Positions 17,127 through 25,807 of a stretch of DNA of 64,000 bases are shown here, one piece after another; within the stretch, counting starts at the first letter, position 1; the number at the start of each line of letters is the position of its first letter. A program made the translations under genes and the position numbers. This DNA is from Pseudobutyrivibrio sp. UBA3626 (lineage in GTDB: Bacteria; Bacillota; Clostridia; Lachnospirales; Lachnospiraceae). The DNA lies in contig DFLF01000011.1 of NCBI GenBank assembly GCA_002373675.1, forward strand, positions 240,726-304,725, in the 5' to 3' direction. The notes beneath the pieces were generated by a model. That model was not told the origin of the DNA, ran no database searches, and saw only the letters and a list, made by a program, of their open reading frames with translations.

Positions 17127-18341
17127 ATGCCGGAATTTACTTATGTGGCACAGGATGCCAATGGAAAAGAGAAAAAGGGAAATGTTATAGCTGATACACC
17201 ACAAATGGCTGTAGAAACAGTAACAGCTGAAGGCCTTGTTGTATTAAGTGTAAAAGAAGCTAATGCCCTTACCAGGGAGCTTAATATTACATTTGGCCGT
17301 CTTGTTAAGCCAAGAGATTTGTCAGTTTTCTGTAGACAATTTGTATCAATGCTTTCATCTGGTGTAACTGTTATTGCAGCACTTGATATGTTATCAGGTC
17401 AGACTGAGAATAAGTACATGGCTAAAGCCTTGAGGGAAGTGCAGACTGACATTATGAAGGGTGAATCCCTTGGAAATGCTATGGGACGTCAAAAGAAGAT
17501 ATTCCCACAAATCATGGTTAGTATGGTTAAGGCTGGTGAAGCTTCTGGTAAATTAGAGATAGCATTTGAACGTATGTCAGAGCATTTTGAGAAAGCTGCA
17601 AGAACAGAAGGTATGGTCAGAAAAGCTGCAATGTATCCGATTATCGTAGCCATTGTATCTATCGTCGTATCAGTATTCATGCTTGTTAAGGTTGTTCCAA
17701 GTTATATGGAGATGTTCGACTCAATGGACATGGAACTTCCGGGAATTACTAAGGCGGTAATAGCAATGTCTGATTGGCTTGTTGCCTATTGGTACATTGC
17801 CATAGCTGTAATTGTTCTGATTGTTATTGCAATTAGAATGTTTAAAAAGACTGATAATGGTAAATTGTTCTTCGGTAAGCTTGCACTCAAATTCCCTCTT
17901 ATTGGAAAACTTAATACTAAGACTGCATGTTCATTATTCGCAAGAACATTATCAACTCTTGTAATATCAGGACTTCCATTAGTTGAGGCAATTGAGATTG
18001 TTGCCGATACAATGTCTAACGAAGTATATAAGAGAGCTCTTAAGAAGACTGCAGAAGAGGTAGCACGTGGTATACCACTATCGGTATCTCTTAAGAAATC
18101 AGGCATATATCCACCAATGGTTGACTATATGGTTGAGATTGGTGAGAATACCGGTGAACTTGAAGAAATGCTTACAAAGCTTGCCGATTACTACGACGAA
18201 GAAGTTAAGATGACAACAGAGACAGTAATGGCAGCACTAGAACCTATGATTATCCTAATCATGGCAGCACTCGTTGGAATCCTGATTGCAGCCGTAATGA
18301 GCCCGATGATTTCAATGTACCAGCAGATGGGTAATATGTAA
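17127..18341 (+). CDS. pilC: Type IV pilus inner membrane platform protein PilC
   Basis: The polytopic platform that links the ATPases to the growing pilus. It has two repeated T2SSF domains (from FCRQFVSMLSSGV and from FARTLSTLVISGL) with membrane segments near residues 170-192, 220-238 and 375-395. The MPEFTYVAQDANGKEKKG start is typical. A length of 404 is standard. It completes the pilB-pilT-pilC core; the next pilus gene is separated by an unrelated Rpn-like gene and hairpin-rich DNA. Confidence 0.95.
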   Translation: MPEFTYVAQDANGKEKKGNVIADTPQMAVETVTAEGLVVLSVKEANALTRELNITFGRLVKPRDLSVFCRQFVSMLSSGVTVIAALDMLSGQTENKYMAKALREVQTDIMKGESLGNAMGRQKKIFPQIMVSMVKAGEASGKLEIAFERMSEHFEKAARTEGMVRKAAMYPIIVAIVSIVVSVFMLVKVVPSYMEMFDSMDMELPGITKAVIAMSDWLVAYWYIAIAVIVLIVIAIRMFKKTDNGKLFFGKLALKFPLIGKLNTKTACSLFARTLSTLVISGLPLVEAIEIVADTMSNEVYKRALKKTAEEVARGIPLSVSLKKSGIYPPMVDYMVEIGENTGELEEMLTKLADYYDEEVKMTTETVMAALEPMIILIMAALVGILIAAVMSPMISMYQQMGNM

Positions 18342-18344
18342 TAA

Positions 18345-18404
18345 GTTATGAGGTGTCGCGAAGCGACGGAGCCCTCATAACAGCATTCAGGCGAAGCCTG
18401 ATGC
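18345..18404. repeat. Two compact hairpins after pilC
   Basis: GTTATGAGG pairs with CCTCATAAC (18345-18381), with GTCGC-gaa-GCGAC nested inside. Next comes CAGGC-gaa-GCCTG with GCAT/ATGC outside it. There is no T-run. The rest of the gap to 18619 (about 215 bases) shows weaker inverted repeats and no gene. The tight loops resemble those of the hairpin cluster after the pilin gene. Confidence 0.65.
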
Positions 18405-18619
18405 GTCTATTAATGACGGATCCCTTATCGCAAGGCAGCGTAACATAACTAATTAATGAGAATAGAGATGTGTAGATTTTGCTTAGACGAACAGAGTGAT
18501 TATGAACTGGGCGATAGAGGTAATCAATGCCCCTAAAAAATAAGGGATTAGGCATGCTATGAGCCTTGCAGATAGATATAGTAGATTAATACGAAAGGAA
18601 GTACGATATATAATAGTAG

Positions 18620-19531
18620 ATGAGTAATAAAGGGGAGAATAGTAGAGATAATAACAGGGATTGGGAAACATCAACGTATGCAGGATTGATGTTCTCGCTT
18701 AGAAAATACAAAGATAGGCTGGAAGAAGAAAGAGCATACCAGTTGAACTCCAAGCCTAGAGAGTTGGATGTTAGGATAATAGATAAGCTAAGTGATTCTA
18801 GCGATAGAATGGATAATGCTATTGGCTATTTCTTCGAGAAGCATAACATTATAGAACTTAAGAATCCAAGAGAAGACTTGAATATAGATGTTGTGTGGAA
18901 AGGAATAAGTTACGCTGCGCAGTACAAAAGTTCAGGATATGATGATACAATTAAGAAAAATGGTGTAAATGTTATTGATATAGATGATGTTACACTGACT
19001 TTTATAAGAGTTAGCAGACCTAATAATCTATTTAAAGAAATAAAAGCTAGAGGCTATGAGATAGAGAATAAATTCCCGGGTGTGTATTACATCAAGGGTA
19101 TGGCTGACATCAAGATGCAAATAGTTGTCGGCTCAGAGCTAAAAGGTGACGAGTTCAGGGCTATTAGAGTACAGAAGAGAAATGCAAGCAGTACCGATAT
19201 AAAAGAGTTCACAGTGTGGGCAGAATCTTTAAAATCTCCTCGAGATAAGGAATTAGCCGGTTTGATAATGCAGATAAGTTTCTCTGAAAACCGAGATACC
19301 TACATTGAACTAAGGAGGTATATGAAGATGAATATGATGATACGAGAGTTATTTAAAGAAGAATTTGATGAGCTGGAAAGAGATAGTAAAAAGCGAGCAG
19401 AACAAATGGCGGAAGAACAAGCTAGAGAAATGATTGAGGATGGAATGCCAATCACTAAAATAGCACGCTATACCAAGCTTAGTGAAGAAAGAATCAGACA
19501 GTTAGCTGATGAATTAGAAGTTCTTGTGTAG
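18620..19531 (+). CDS. Rpn-family PD-(D/E)XK nuclease-like protein
   Basis: A 303-residue protein resembling the Rpn/transposase-associated PD-(D/E)XK family abundant in Lachnospiraceae. The core is visible near residues 50-95: an Asp-containing strand, then HNIIELKNPREDLN with the E-x-K motif, then SYAAQYKSS. A Lys/Glu-rich helix (about 230-275) leads to a small C-terminal helix-turn-helix-like tail, GMPITKIARYTKLSEERI, seen in the family. The initiation region is weak, with AAAGGAAG about 20 bases upstream. Rpn proteins are linked to RecA-independent recombination in E. coli. It interrupts the pilus gene order and lies between two hairpin-rich gaps, which suggests insertion. Confidence 0.7.
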   Translation: MSNKGENSRDNNRDWETSTYAGLMFSLRKYKDRLEEERAYQLNSKPRELDVRIIDKLSDSSDRMDNAIGYFFEKHNIIELKNPREDLNIDVVWKGISYAAQYKSSGYDDTIKKNGVNVIDIDDVTLTFIRVSRPNNLFKEIKARGYEIENKFPGVYYIKGMADIKMQIVVGSELKGDEFRAIRVQKRNASSTDIKEFTVWAESLKSPRDKELAGLIMQISFSENRDTYIELRRYMKMNMMIRELFKEEFDELERDSKKRAEQMAEEQAREMIEDGMPITKIARYTKLSEERIRQLADELEVLV

Positions 19532-19640
19532 GTTAATCATTAGCAATTAGGTATAACTATATTGAGATTAAGATGCATGAATAGGGCATGCATTTTAATA
19601 TAAATAATTATTTATTAAAAAAGTAAAGGAGAAAACGCGT

Positions 19641-20111
19641 ATGAAGTTATTAAACAAAAAGCAAAAAAATAACAAAGGTTTCTCTCTTGTTGAGTTAATC
19701 GTTGTTATTGCTATCATGGTAGTACTTGTAGCAGTTCTTGCTCCAGTATTTACACGTTACATCGAGTCTTCAAGAAGAAGTACTGATGTACAGAATGCCA
19801 ACTCTATTTCAGAGGCAGTATTAGCAGATGTTGCAGATGGAAAAGATGTTACTGCAACAGATTATACTCCTTCTGCTATAAAGGAATGGCCAATAGCAGC
19901 AAAAGGAAGTGCAGCTGACAAAGGTAAAGATTTGACATATGAGTATGATGCTTCTACCAATCATTGTTGCGTTTATGTAACAGGAAAGAAAGGTGAGAAG
20001 ACAGTAAATGATAATAAATATTATACTGGAGATTTGACAATTGAAGAAAATGCAACAGCATATAAGAATACGAAAGAGGCTGGAACATTCCCAGGTGGTG
20101 ATGCTGAATAA
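19641..20111 (+). CDS. pilA: Type IV pilin (major pilin candidate)
   Basis: A 156-residue prepilin. A 13-residue charged leader ends in Gly, followed by FSLVELIVVIAIMVVLV: the prepilin peptidase site, Glu at +5 and the long hydrophobic helix are all intact. The mature protein is about 143 residues with a small C-terminal domain that carries two adjacent Cys (NHCCVY). AAAGGAG precedes the ATG. It has its own upstream gap with a possible promoter, and a hairpin cluster follows, which is what one expects for a highly expressed major subunit. Confidence 0.92.
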   Translation: MKLLNKKQKNNKGFSLVELIVVIAIMVVLVAVLAPVFTRYIESSRRSTDVQNANSISEAVLADVADGKDVTATDYTPSAIKEWPIAAKGSAADKGKDLTYEYDASTNHCCVYVTGKKGEKTVNDNKYYTGDLTIEENATAYKNTKEAGTFPGGDAE

Positions 20112-20139
20112 GTGACAAAGTGATGAGTGACACTAAATG

Positions 20140-20668
20140 ACATGGGGACGGTTGACACGGGGACGGTTCTTTTGTCAACATAATTGAGTTGACACGGTTA
20201 CCGGCGGCAAGGTACCCCTTACCGCAAAGGACGGTTCTTTTGTCAACTGTCCCAGTCAGTCACATTTTTCTAGCAGTAAGGAACTACCTTATTGCACAGT
20301 TAGTGGCATTTGACCACATGGCTTAGTGAGACCTGCTACGCTGTAGCTGGCAGGTTTAAGCTAACAAAGGGATAATCCAACATTTTGCTACGCAAAATGT
20401 CGTATGCAATACCCTTTAGGGTATTGCCGGTAACACGGTCGTAAGGCATCCCGCACTATATAGTGGTACCCCTTACGACATATGAACGCAATGCACTTCG
20501 TGCATATGCTGTCGTCACCCTGCTTTGCAGGCTAACGACGTATATCACAAAACCCTATTTTCCAACCACCCGCTGTGCACGGCGGGTGGAAGGAATGTGA
20601 TTTGATAGTTTGATTTGCTTATACTAGCTATGCTTTTGCGCATTTAACAAGGGTATAGCTAATATAAG
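20140..20668. repeat. Hairpin-rich (REP-like) cluster between two pilin genes
   Basis: The 590-base gap holds no gene. GGACGGTTCTTTTGTCAAC occurs twice (20161-20179, 20229-20247), a motif I associate with REP-type repeats in many genomes. Then follow compact hairpins: 20380-20400 (9 bp), 20406-20427 (9 bp), 20439-20479 (9 bp, with the palindrome CACTATATAGTG inside), TGCAC/GTGCA near 20491-20503, 20519-20531 (5 bp), 20566-20589 (8 bp) and 20618-20668 (14 bp with one G:T). Confidence 0.75.
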
Positions 20669-20704
20669 TAATTATATAAAAAATAAGAAGGGTGATATGA
20701 GTTA

Positions 20705-21109
20705 ATGAGAGAGGATGAGAAAAAATCAAAGGGACTAATTGTATTAATTGTTGTTATTGCATTAATAGTTGTATTATTTGCGATATTTACTCCAATTGGT
20801 CTCAAACATTTAGAAGAGAATAGAAGAACTAATGATATTGAAACAGCTAAGTCAATAGCCGATAAGGTGAAAAGTGATGTGGCTTCCGGCAAAGCTAATA
20901 TTGTAGTTGGAACGCCTGTAGTTGCAAATTCTGATACATTACCTGAGCTGGACCAACAGCCTTATGCGGAGGGTGATGCTGTTGAGAAGGGTGCCCCATT
21001 TACATATTATTATGTAAAGCAGGGTGATTCAGTTGCAGTGTATATTGGTGACGATAGAACTTACAATCTTATAAATCCGTCACAAGCTGAGCAATATAAG
21101 AACAAATAG
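20705..21109 (+). CDS. Pilin-like protein lacking the Glu5 motif
   Basis: A 134-residue paralogue of the preceding pilin. The N-terminus reads KSKG, then LIVLIVVIALIVVLFAIFTP. Lined up with the pilin, the IVVIA-like helix, the NRRTNDIETAKSIADKVKSDV region and the charged spacing agree, but the stretch FSLVEL is shortened by two residues and the conserved Glu is gone. The Gly cleavage point remains. The C-terminal domain is different and has no Cys. The ribosome site is weak. It may be a non-polymerising or divergent minor subunit, or a decaying copy; the frame is intact, so a retained role is possible. Confidence 0.75.
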   Translation: MREDEKKSKGLIVLIVVIALIVVLFAIFTPIGLKHLEENRRTNDIETAKSIADKVKSDVASGKANIVVGTPVVANSDTLPELDQQPYAEGDAVEKGAPFTYYYVKQGDSVAVYIGDDRTYNLINPSQAEQYKNK

Positions 21110-21118
21110 GGACTGGAT

Positions 21119-21904
21119 ATGTTAGGCTTATTATTATTTTTTGTTTTTGTATTTCTGCTTGGAATAATAATTGGCTCATTTCTTAATGTATGTATTATAC
21201 GTATACCTAGGGGTGAGTCTATTGTTGTTGTAAGAAGTCATTGCATGTCTTGTGGATACAATCTTAAGTGGTACGACTTGATACCTTTATTCAGTTATAT
21301 ATTTCTTGGCGGTAAATGCAGGAAATGTGGTAGCAAGGTGTCAATTCAATATCCAATAGTAGAGGCTATAAATGGTATAGCTTATGTCTTGATATTTATA
21401 AGATTTGCAGACATATATAATCTTGATTTAATAAGCTGGATTGAGGCACTTATATATTGCCTTTTATTCTCGGCATTATTGGTTCTTACAGTAATTGACT
21501 GGCGTACATTTGAGATTCCTCTGGGAATTAATATATTTATATTAATTCTTGGAATAGTTCATATATTTCTTGATTTAAATAATTGGTATGTATATCTTAT
21601 TGGACTTATATGTGTAAGCATTCCACTTTGGCTAATACTAATAATTAGTAAAGGCAGGGCAATTGGCGGTGGTGATGTGAAGCTTATGGCAGCAGCAGGA
21701 TTACTTCTTGGATGGAAGAATATACTCCTTGCATTTATTCTTGGCTGCATAATTGGATCAATAATTCACATAATCAGGATGAAAGTATCCGGCGAAGGTA
21801 AAGTCCTTGCTATGGGACCATACCTATCCGCTGGAATTATGATAGCAGTAGTATTTGGCGACTATATAATTAAGGCATACTTGTCAATAATTGGCATAGC
21901 ATAA
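21119..21904 (+). CDS. pilD: Prepilin peptidase/methyltransferase
   Basis: The membrane aspartyl protease that cleaves prepilin leaders and methylates the new N-terminus. The start GSFLNVCIIRIPRGES is diagnostic. Two C-x2-C pairs (CMSC and CRKC) form the cytoplasmic zinc site of full-length, bifunctional enzymes. The catalytic Asp residues are in VIDWRTFEIP and GGGDVKLMAAAG. About seven to eight membrane segments fit in 261 residues. It lies amid its substrates, nine bases after the pilin paralogue. Confidence 0.95.
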   Translation: MLGLLLFFVFVFLLGIIIGSFLNVCIIRIPRGESIVVVRSHCMSCGYNLKWYDLIPLFSYIFLGGKCRKCGSKVSIQYPIVEAINGIAYVLIFIRFADIYNLDLISWIEALIYCLLFSALLVLTVIDWRTFEIPLGINIFILILGIVHIFLDLNNWYVYLIGLICVSIPLWLILIISKGRAIGGGDVKLMAAAGLLLGWKNILLAFILGCIIGSIIHIIRMKVSGEGKVLAMGPYLSAGIMIAVVFGDYIIKAYLSIIGIA

Positions 21905-21919
21905 TGAAGGAGAAGGAAA

Positions 21920-23521
21920 ATGGCAGAAAAAGTGTTAAGCATTGAAATTGGACCTCATCTTACCAAAGTTGTTGAGACCGAGAGAAAGTCCACAAATGTT
22001 GTCTACAATGCATTCTATTTTGCAACACCAGAGGACACATTTGAGAATGGTAATGTTAAGAGCAATCCGAAATTCAAACTAAGACTTGATGAAGGTCTTA
22101 AAGAACGTGGCATTAAGACGAAGAAGGTAATATTTGTTATTCAGGCTACTAATATAGGTAACAAGGAAGAAGTAATGCCTAAGATGAAGGATAGCAAGAT
22201 TAAAGAGTATATCAATACTAACGCTGGTACCTTCTTCCCTAATAGTGGTGATAGTTATAAATTTACATATAGAAATAATGGAATTAATGAGGATGGACAG
22301 GTTAGAGCTCAGCTTTTTGCCATACCTAAGAATATTATCAAGGGATATGAGACTTTAGCAGAGTTCTGTAATCTTACTCTTACAGATATAGAACTGGTTG
22401 AGAATGGAATTGCTAAGGTAATAAGAGAGAATTATCCTGTAGGAACGACAATTAGTATAAATGTTGAATCGATATGTACTTATCTTACAATCGTTAAGGG
22501 CGGAGATATAATGCTACAACGAATGATTCCATTTGGAATTGATGAAGCACTTCTCGCATTGCAGGAAGGTAATCTACTTGGTAACAATCTATCCTTTGAT
22601 GAAGTATTTGAGAAAGCTTGCAGTACAGAATGCTTCTATAAGAGATTTGATGGAGATGATACAGAAGATGAGATTAAGGATGTTGCTACAGAAGAGGTGA
22701 GATATGTAATTGGTAATTTGACGCGATTTATTGATTATTATATGTCACAACATTCTGATGAAGATATCGACAAGGTGATAATCAGTGGTCTTGCAACATA
22801 TCTTAAGGGCTTTCCGTCACTTCTTGCAAATGAGCTTAATAGAGAACTTGTTCTGGCGGATAATACAGTCCTTAGAGATGTGGCTAATAAGAATAACGTG
22901 GCTAATCTTGGCATATATCTGTCAGCCCTTTCATCAGCTGCTAATGCTGATAATACTGTTATTGAGAGCAGTAAGGGTAAGAAGGGATTATCATTTGACA
23001 AGTCAGACCTTGTTAAAGCAGATGATGACTTCTCAGTTGCCAAGAAAGTTATTATAGGTGCTTCAATTATTGCTTTGGTTCTTATAATTGCAGGTATTGG
23101 TCTTAAGGTATTCTTCAATATTAGGAAGGATAATATTAATGACGAGATATCTTCTCTGCAGGAAGCAAAGGAGATAAATGATAAATACCAGAAGGCAAAG
23201 GCTAATTATGATGTAGCAGCTAATATTGATAAGTTATCGAGTGTGGCAAATGATGCATTTCTTAACCTTCTTGGAGAGATGGAATCAGCTCTTCCTAGTG
23301 ATGTGGTTGTAACAGCCATTGATGCTGATTCTGATGCAGTTACTGTTGATGTTGCTTCTAATTCCAAGGCTTCTATAGCAGCATTTGTATCAAGTTTTAG
23401 AACATTTAATTCTGTAAATGTATCAGATACCATTGATATTAAGTCCACCACCAATGATGTGGGACTTACACAATATACGGCAACTATTAAATGTACATAT
23501 AAGACAGAGTCAACTAACTAG
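21920..23521 (+). CDS. PilM-PilN fusion protein of the pilus alignment complex
   Basis: A 533-residue protein. The first 340 or so residues are an actin-like PilM domain (SIEIGPHLTKVVETE at the start, then ISINVESICTYLTIV and a late VIISGLATYLKGF). After a linker comes a single membrane segment at about 375-398 and a PilN-like periplasmic coiled coil and globular domain to the end (AFVSSFRTFNSVNVSDT). In most bacteria PilM and PilN are separate and bind each other through the PilN tail, so the fusion is the same complex in one chain. PilO follows directly. Confidence 0.88.
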   Translation: MAEKVLSIEIGPHLTKVVETERKSTNVVYNAFYFATPEDTFENGNVKSNPKFKLRLDEGLKERGIKTKKVIFVIQATNIGNKEEVMPKMKDSKIKEYINTNAGTFFPNSGDSYKFTYRNNGINEDGQVRAQLFAIPKNIIKGYETLAEFCNLTLTDIELVENGIAKVIRENYPVGTTISINVESICTYLTIVKGGDIMLQRMIPFGIDEALLALQEGNLLGNNLSFDEVFEKACSTECFYKRFDGDDTEDEIKDVATEEVRYVIGNLTRFIDYYMSQHSDEDIDKVIISGLATYLKGFPSLLANELNRELVLADNTVLRDVANKNNVANLGIYLSALSSAANADNTVIESSKGKKGLSFDKSDLVKADDDFSVAKKVIIGASIIALVLIIAGIGLKVFFNIRKDNINDEISSLQEAKEINDKYQKAKANYDVAANIDKLSSVANDAFLNLLGEMESALPSDVVVTAIDADSDAVTVDVASNSKASIAAFVSSFRTFNSVNVSDTIDIKSTTNDVGLTQYTATIKCTYKTESTN

Positions 23522-23535
23522 AAAGGAGGTTTATT

Positions 23536-24513
23536 ATGATAGAACAATTAAAAGACGAGATTAATGAGAAAATACCTAAGAAAACACAGAAAATACTAAT
23601 ATATCTAATAAGCGTCCTTATTCTTATTATTGCAGGACTTTGGATTTTCAAACCTTTATATACAAGTGCTATGACTACTCAGAAAGAAGTAGAAAAGCTT
23701 GATAAGGAATTATCTTCTCTAAAGGAAATGGATAAAAATAAAGAGCAGAATAAGAAGAATACTGTAAAGTATGAGAATGATACTAAGTCAATTCTTGCAA
23801 AGTATCCTGCTGATATATTCCCGGAAGATATGATTGTTACTTTATCTGAATTAGAAGTTGCTACAGGAATTAAATTCACAGATGTATCTGTTAATAATAG
23901 TAACTTCGTAACAGATAATACTGATAAGACAAGTAAAGCTACGGCTACGAATAAGGGTTCATCTAACTCAAGTAGCTCTAACAGTACAAGTAGTAGTGCT
24001 AATAGTACAAGTAGTACAACTAACAGTTCAAGCAGTACTGCTAATAGCTCAAGTAGTTCGAAATCAAATAGTAGCTCTAGTAGTGCTAATAGCAGTTCAA
24101 GTTCTAATAGTAGCGCTAAAAGTAACTCAAGCAGTAATTCAAGTAGCTCAAATAGCAGCTCAAGCAGCAACTCAAGTAAGAGCAATTCTACTAACAGCAC
24201 TAACTCAACAGCTTCAAATGGCAACGCTGTAGTGTCTTCAGAGAAGTATGATTTGTATGCAACACCAGTTGATTGCGCATTTGAAGTAAGTTATATAGGT
24301 ATTAAACAATTATTCTCAGCACTTTTCTCAAGTCCCCTTAAGAAAAATGTAGAGAATGTATCATTAACATTTGACGAGGAGACAGGACATCTGCTTGGAA
24401 CCATGACTGTCAACTTCTATTCATTACAATACAAGGATAACCCTGTTAGTGGACGTACACCAATGCCAGAGGTTAGCAGAGGTTCAGCAGATATATTCCA
24501 TTCAATTAATTAA
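23536..24513 (+). CDS. pilO: PilO-like protein with Ser/Asn-rich linker
   Basis: A 325-residue bitopic protein: short cytoplasmic start, membrane segment at about 20-42, coiled coil to 110, then a folded end from about 235. Position and topology point to PilO, which pairs with PilN. Residues 140-229 are almost only Ser and Asn with some Thr, Ala and Lys, a low-complexity spacer inserted between the coiled coil and the C-terminal domain. The DNA there is a run of AGTAGC/AACTCA-type codons that may vary in length by slippage. A strong AAAGGAGG precedes the ATG. Confidence 0.82.
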   Translation: MIEQLKDEINEKIPKKTQKILIYLISVLILIIAGLWIFKPLYTSAMTTQKEVEKLDKELSSLKEMDKNKEQNKKNTVKYENDTKSILAKYPADIFPEDMIVTLSELEVATGIKFTDVSVNNSNFVTDNTDKTSKATATNKGSSNSSSSNSTSSSANSTSSTTNSSSSTANSSSSSKSNSSSSSANSSSSSNSSAKSNSSSNSSSSNSSSSSNSSKSNSTNSTNSTASNGNAVVSSEKYDLYATPVDCAFEVSYIGIKQLFSALFSSPLKKNVENVSLTFDEETGHLLGTMTVNFYSLQYKDNPVSGRTPMPEVSRGSADIFHSIN

Positions 24514-24523
24514 GGAGTAGTTA

Positions 24524-25807
24524 ATGGAGAAAAAGGGTAATAATAAAGGTTTCTCTCTTCTTGAGCTTCTTGTTGCAGTTGCAATTCTTGCTGTAATAGT
24601 AACGCCATTTCTTATGGCATTTCTTACAACGACAAGAATTAATGCTTCGACAAAAGAGGCGCAACGTGCAAAGTTCGCGGCAACCAACGTAATGGAAGAT
24701 ATACGAAGTCGTGATGTGGATTCTGTTATTGCAGAGAGTGTTAAGCAGGATGATGGAACCTATCTTTATACAACTACACAAGAGTCTGACGGTATAGATT
24801 ATACGGTTGAAGCTATCCTTGATCCTAGAAGGACTACAACGAAAGAGAATAGTCCTGATCTAGACGATGCTGATGAAGATGAAGCTACTGATTACAATGC
24901 GGAGAAGATGGCTAATATCTATGGCATGAATTCTGCTTATGATGGCTTCTATGAATTAGATGCTACTACTGATAACAGTAAAGTAGAGCAGCTTGCAGAG
25001 ATTCTCCTTGGCAACAGAGACAAGGATACTCTGCAGAATGTGTATGATTCTGTCAATCGTGAGATTGTTCTTACTATAAGTAATAATGATAAGGGCGGAA
25101 CTGATGTTAAGGTAAGAAGTATATACACTATGCCTAGCGGAGCCAAGATTAATACTGTATCAACCCAGGATCAGATTATATATACTGATACAACAGGAGA
25201 GATTGACCTTCGTGGTATATATCTTTTCTATAATCCTCTCTATAATGGAACTAAGCGACAGGCAAGAGAGACAATAACTGTTGTTAATGAGAAGGGTAAG
25301 AAATGTACAGTTTATCTGTGTAAGCAGGAGTGGCCTGGTACAACAGGAACGGATGCTGATAAGAGTTTTCCATTCTTCAAGTATTGCCATTATAATGACA
25401 AGAATACTCGTAATGCTAATTATCTTGTAAATGTTCGTTTGAAGGAACCAAACAGAGCAGATAGTGAGATACCACTTGGAGATAATCCTGATGTGGTAAC
25501 AAGTATTAGAACTAATATTGATGATCTTAGCGATATTAGTAAATTAGAGCAGTATCAGACAATGAGTTCGACTAAAGTGTTAAATGCCCGACTTAACCTT
25601 ACATATACTAATCATGGTGACAATTATTCCTATGAGAAGAACATTAATGGAACCACATATCCTGCGGGACAGCTTATGGGTATAAGAGATTTGTCGGGTG
25701 TTGAAGTTAGAGATCATGTATTTAAAGTAACAGTTAATGCATACAAAGGTATAGGAGACAGTAGAGAAAGTGAAGCTTCTGGAACGGTTACATCAACAAC
25801 TCAATAA
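24524..25807 (+). CDS. Minor pilin, PilV/GspI-like
   Basis: A prepilin with a nine-residue leader, NNKG, then FSLLELLVAVAILAVIVTPF, with Glu5 present. The 427 residues are far longer than usual PilV/GspI proteins (120-200). The Gly-Asp-rich middle and end have no family I recognise. It opens a run of four minor-pilin-type genes in the order I-K-H-J by resemblance, the set that forms the initiating tip complex in type II and type IV systems. The 3' end overlaps the next gene by 38 bases. Confidence 0.85.
   Translation: MEKKGNNKGFSLLELLVAVAILAVIVTPFLMAFLTTTRINASTKEAQRAKFAATNVMEDIRSRDVDSVIAESVKQDDGTYLYTTTQESDGIDYTVEAILDPRRTTTKENSPDLDDADEDEATDYNAEKMANIYGMNSAYDGFYELDATTDNSKVEQLAEILLGNRDKDTLQNVYDSVNREIVLTISNNDKGGTDVKVRSIYTMPSGAKINTVSTQDQIIYTDTTGEIDLRGIYLFYNPLYNGTKRQARETITVVNEKGKKCTVYLCKQEWPGTTGTDADKSFPFFKYCHYNDKNTRNANYLVNVRLKEPNRADSEIPLGDNPDVVTSIRTNIDDLSDISKLEQYQTMSSTKVLNARLNLTYTNHGDNYSYEKNINGTTYPAGQLMGIRDLSGVEVRDHVFKVTVNAYKGIGDSRESEASGTVTSTTQ

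Noticed and set aside
18620..19531. Insertion sequence transposase
   Set aside because: The protein looks like the Rpn family, and no terminal inverted repeats or target duplication could be found around it.
20140..20668. CRISPR array
   Set aside because: The hairpins differ from each other and there is no regular repeat-spacer pattern. No cas genes are nearby.
23679..24224. Long Leu-rich reading frame on the minus strand
   Set aside because: It is the antisense of the Ser/Asn-rich spacer of the PilO-like gene; low complexity keeps the frame open. There is no ribosome site or domain.
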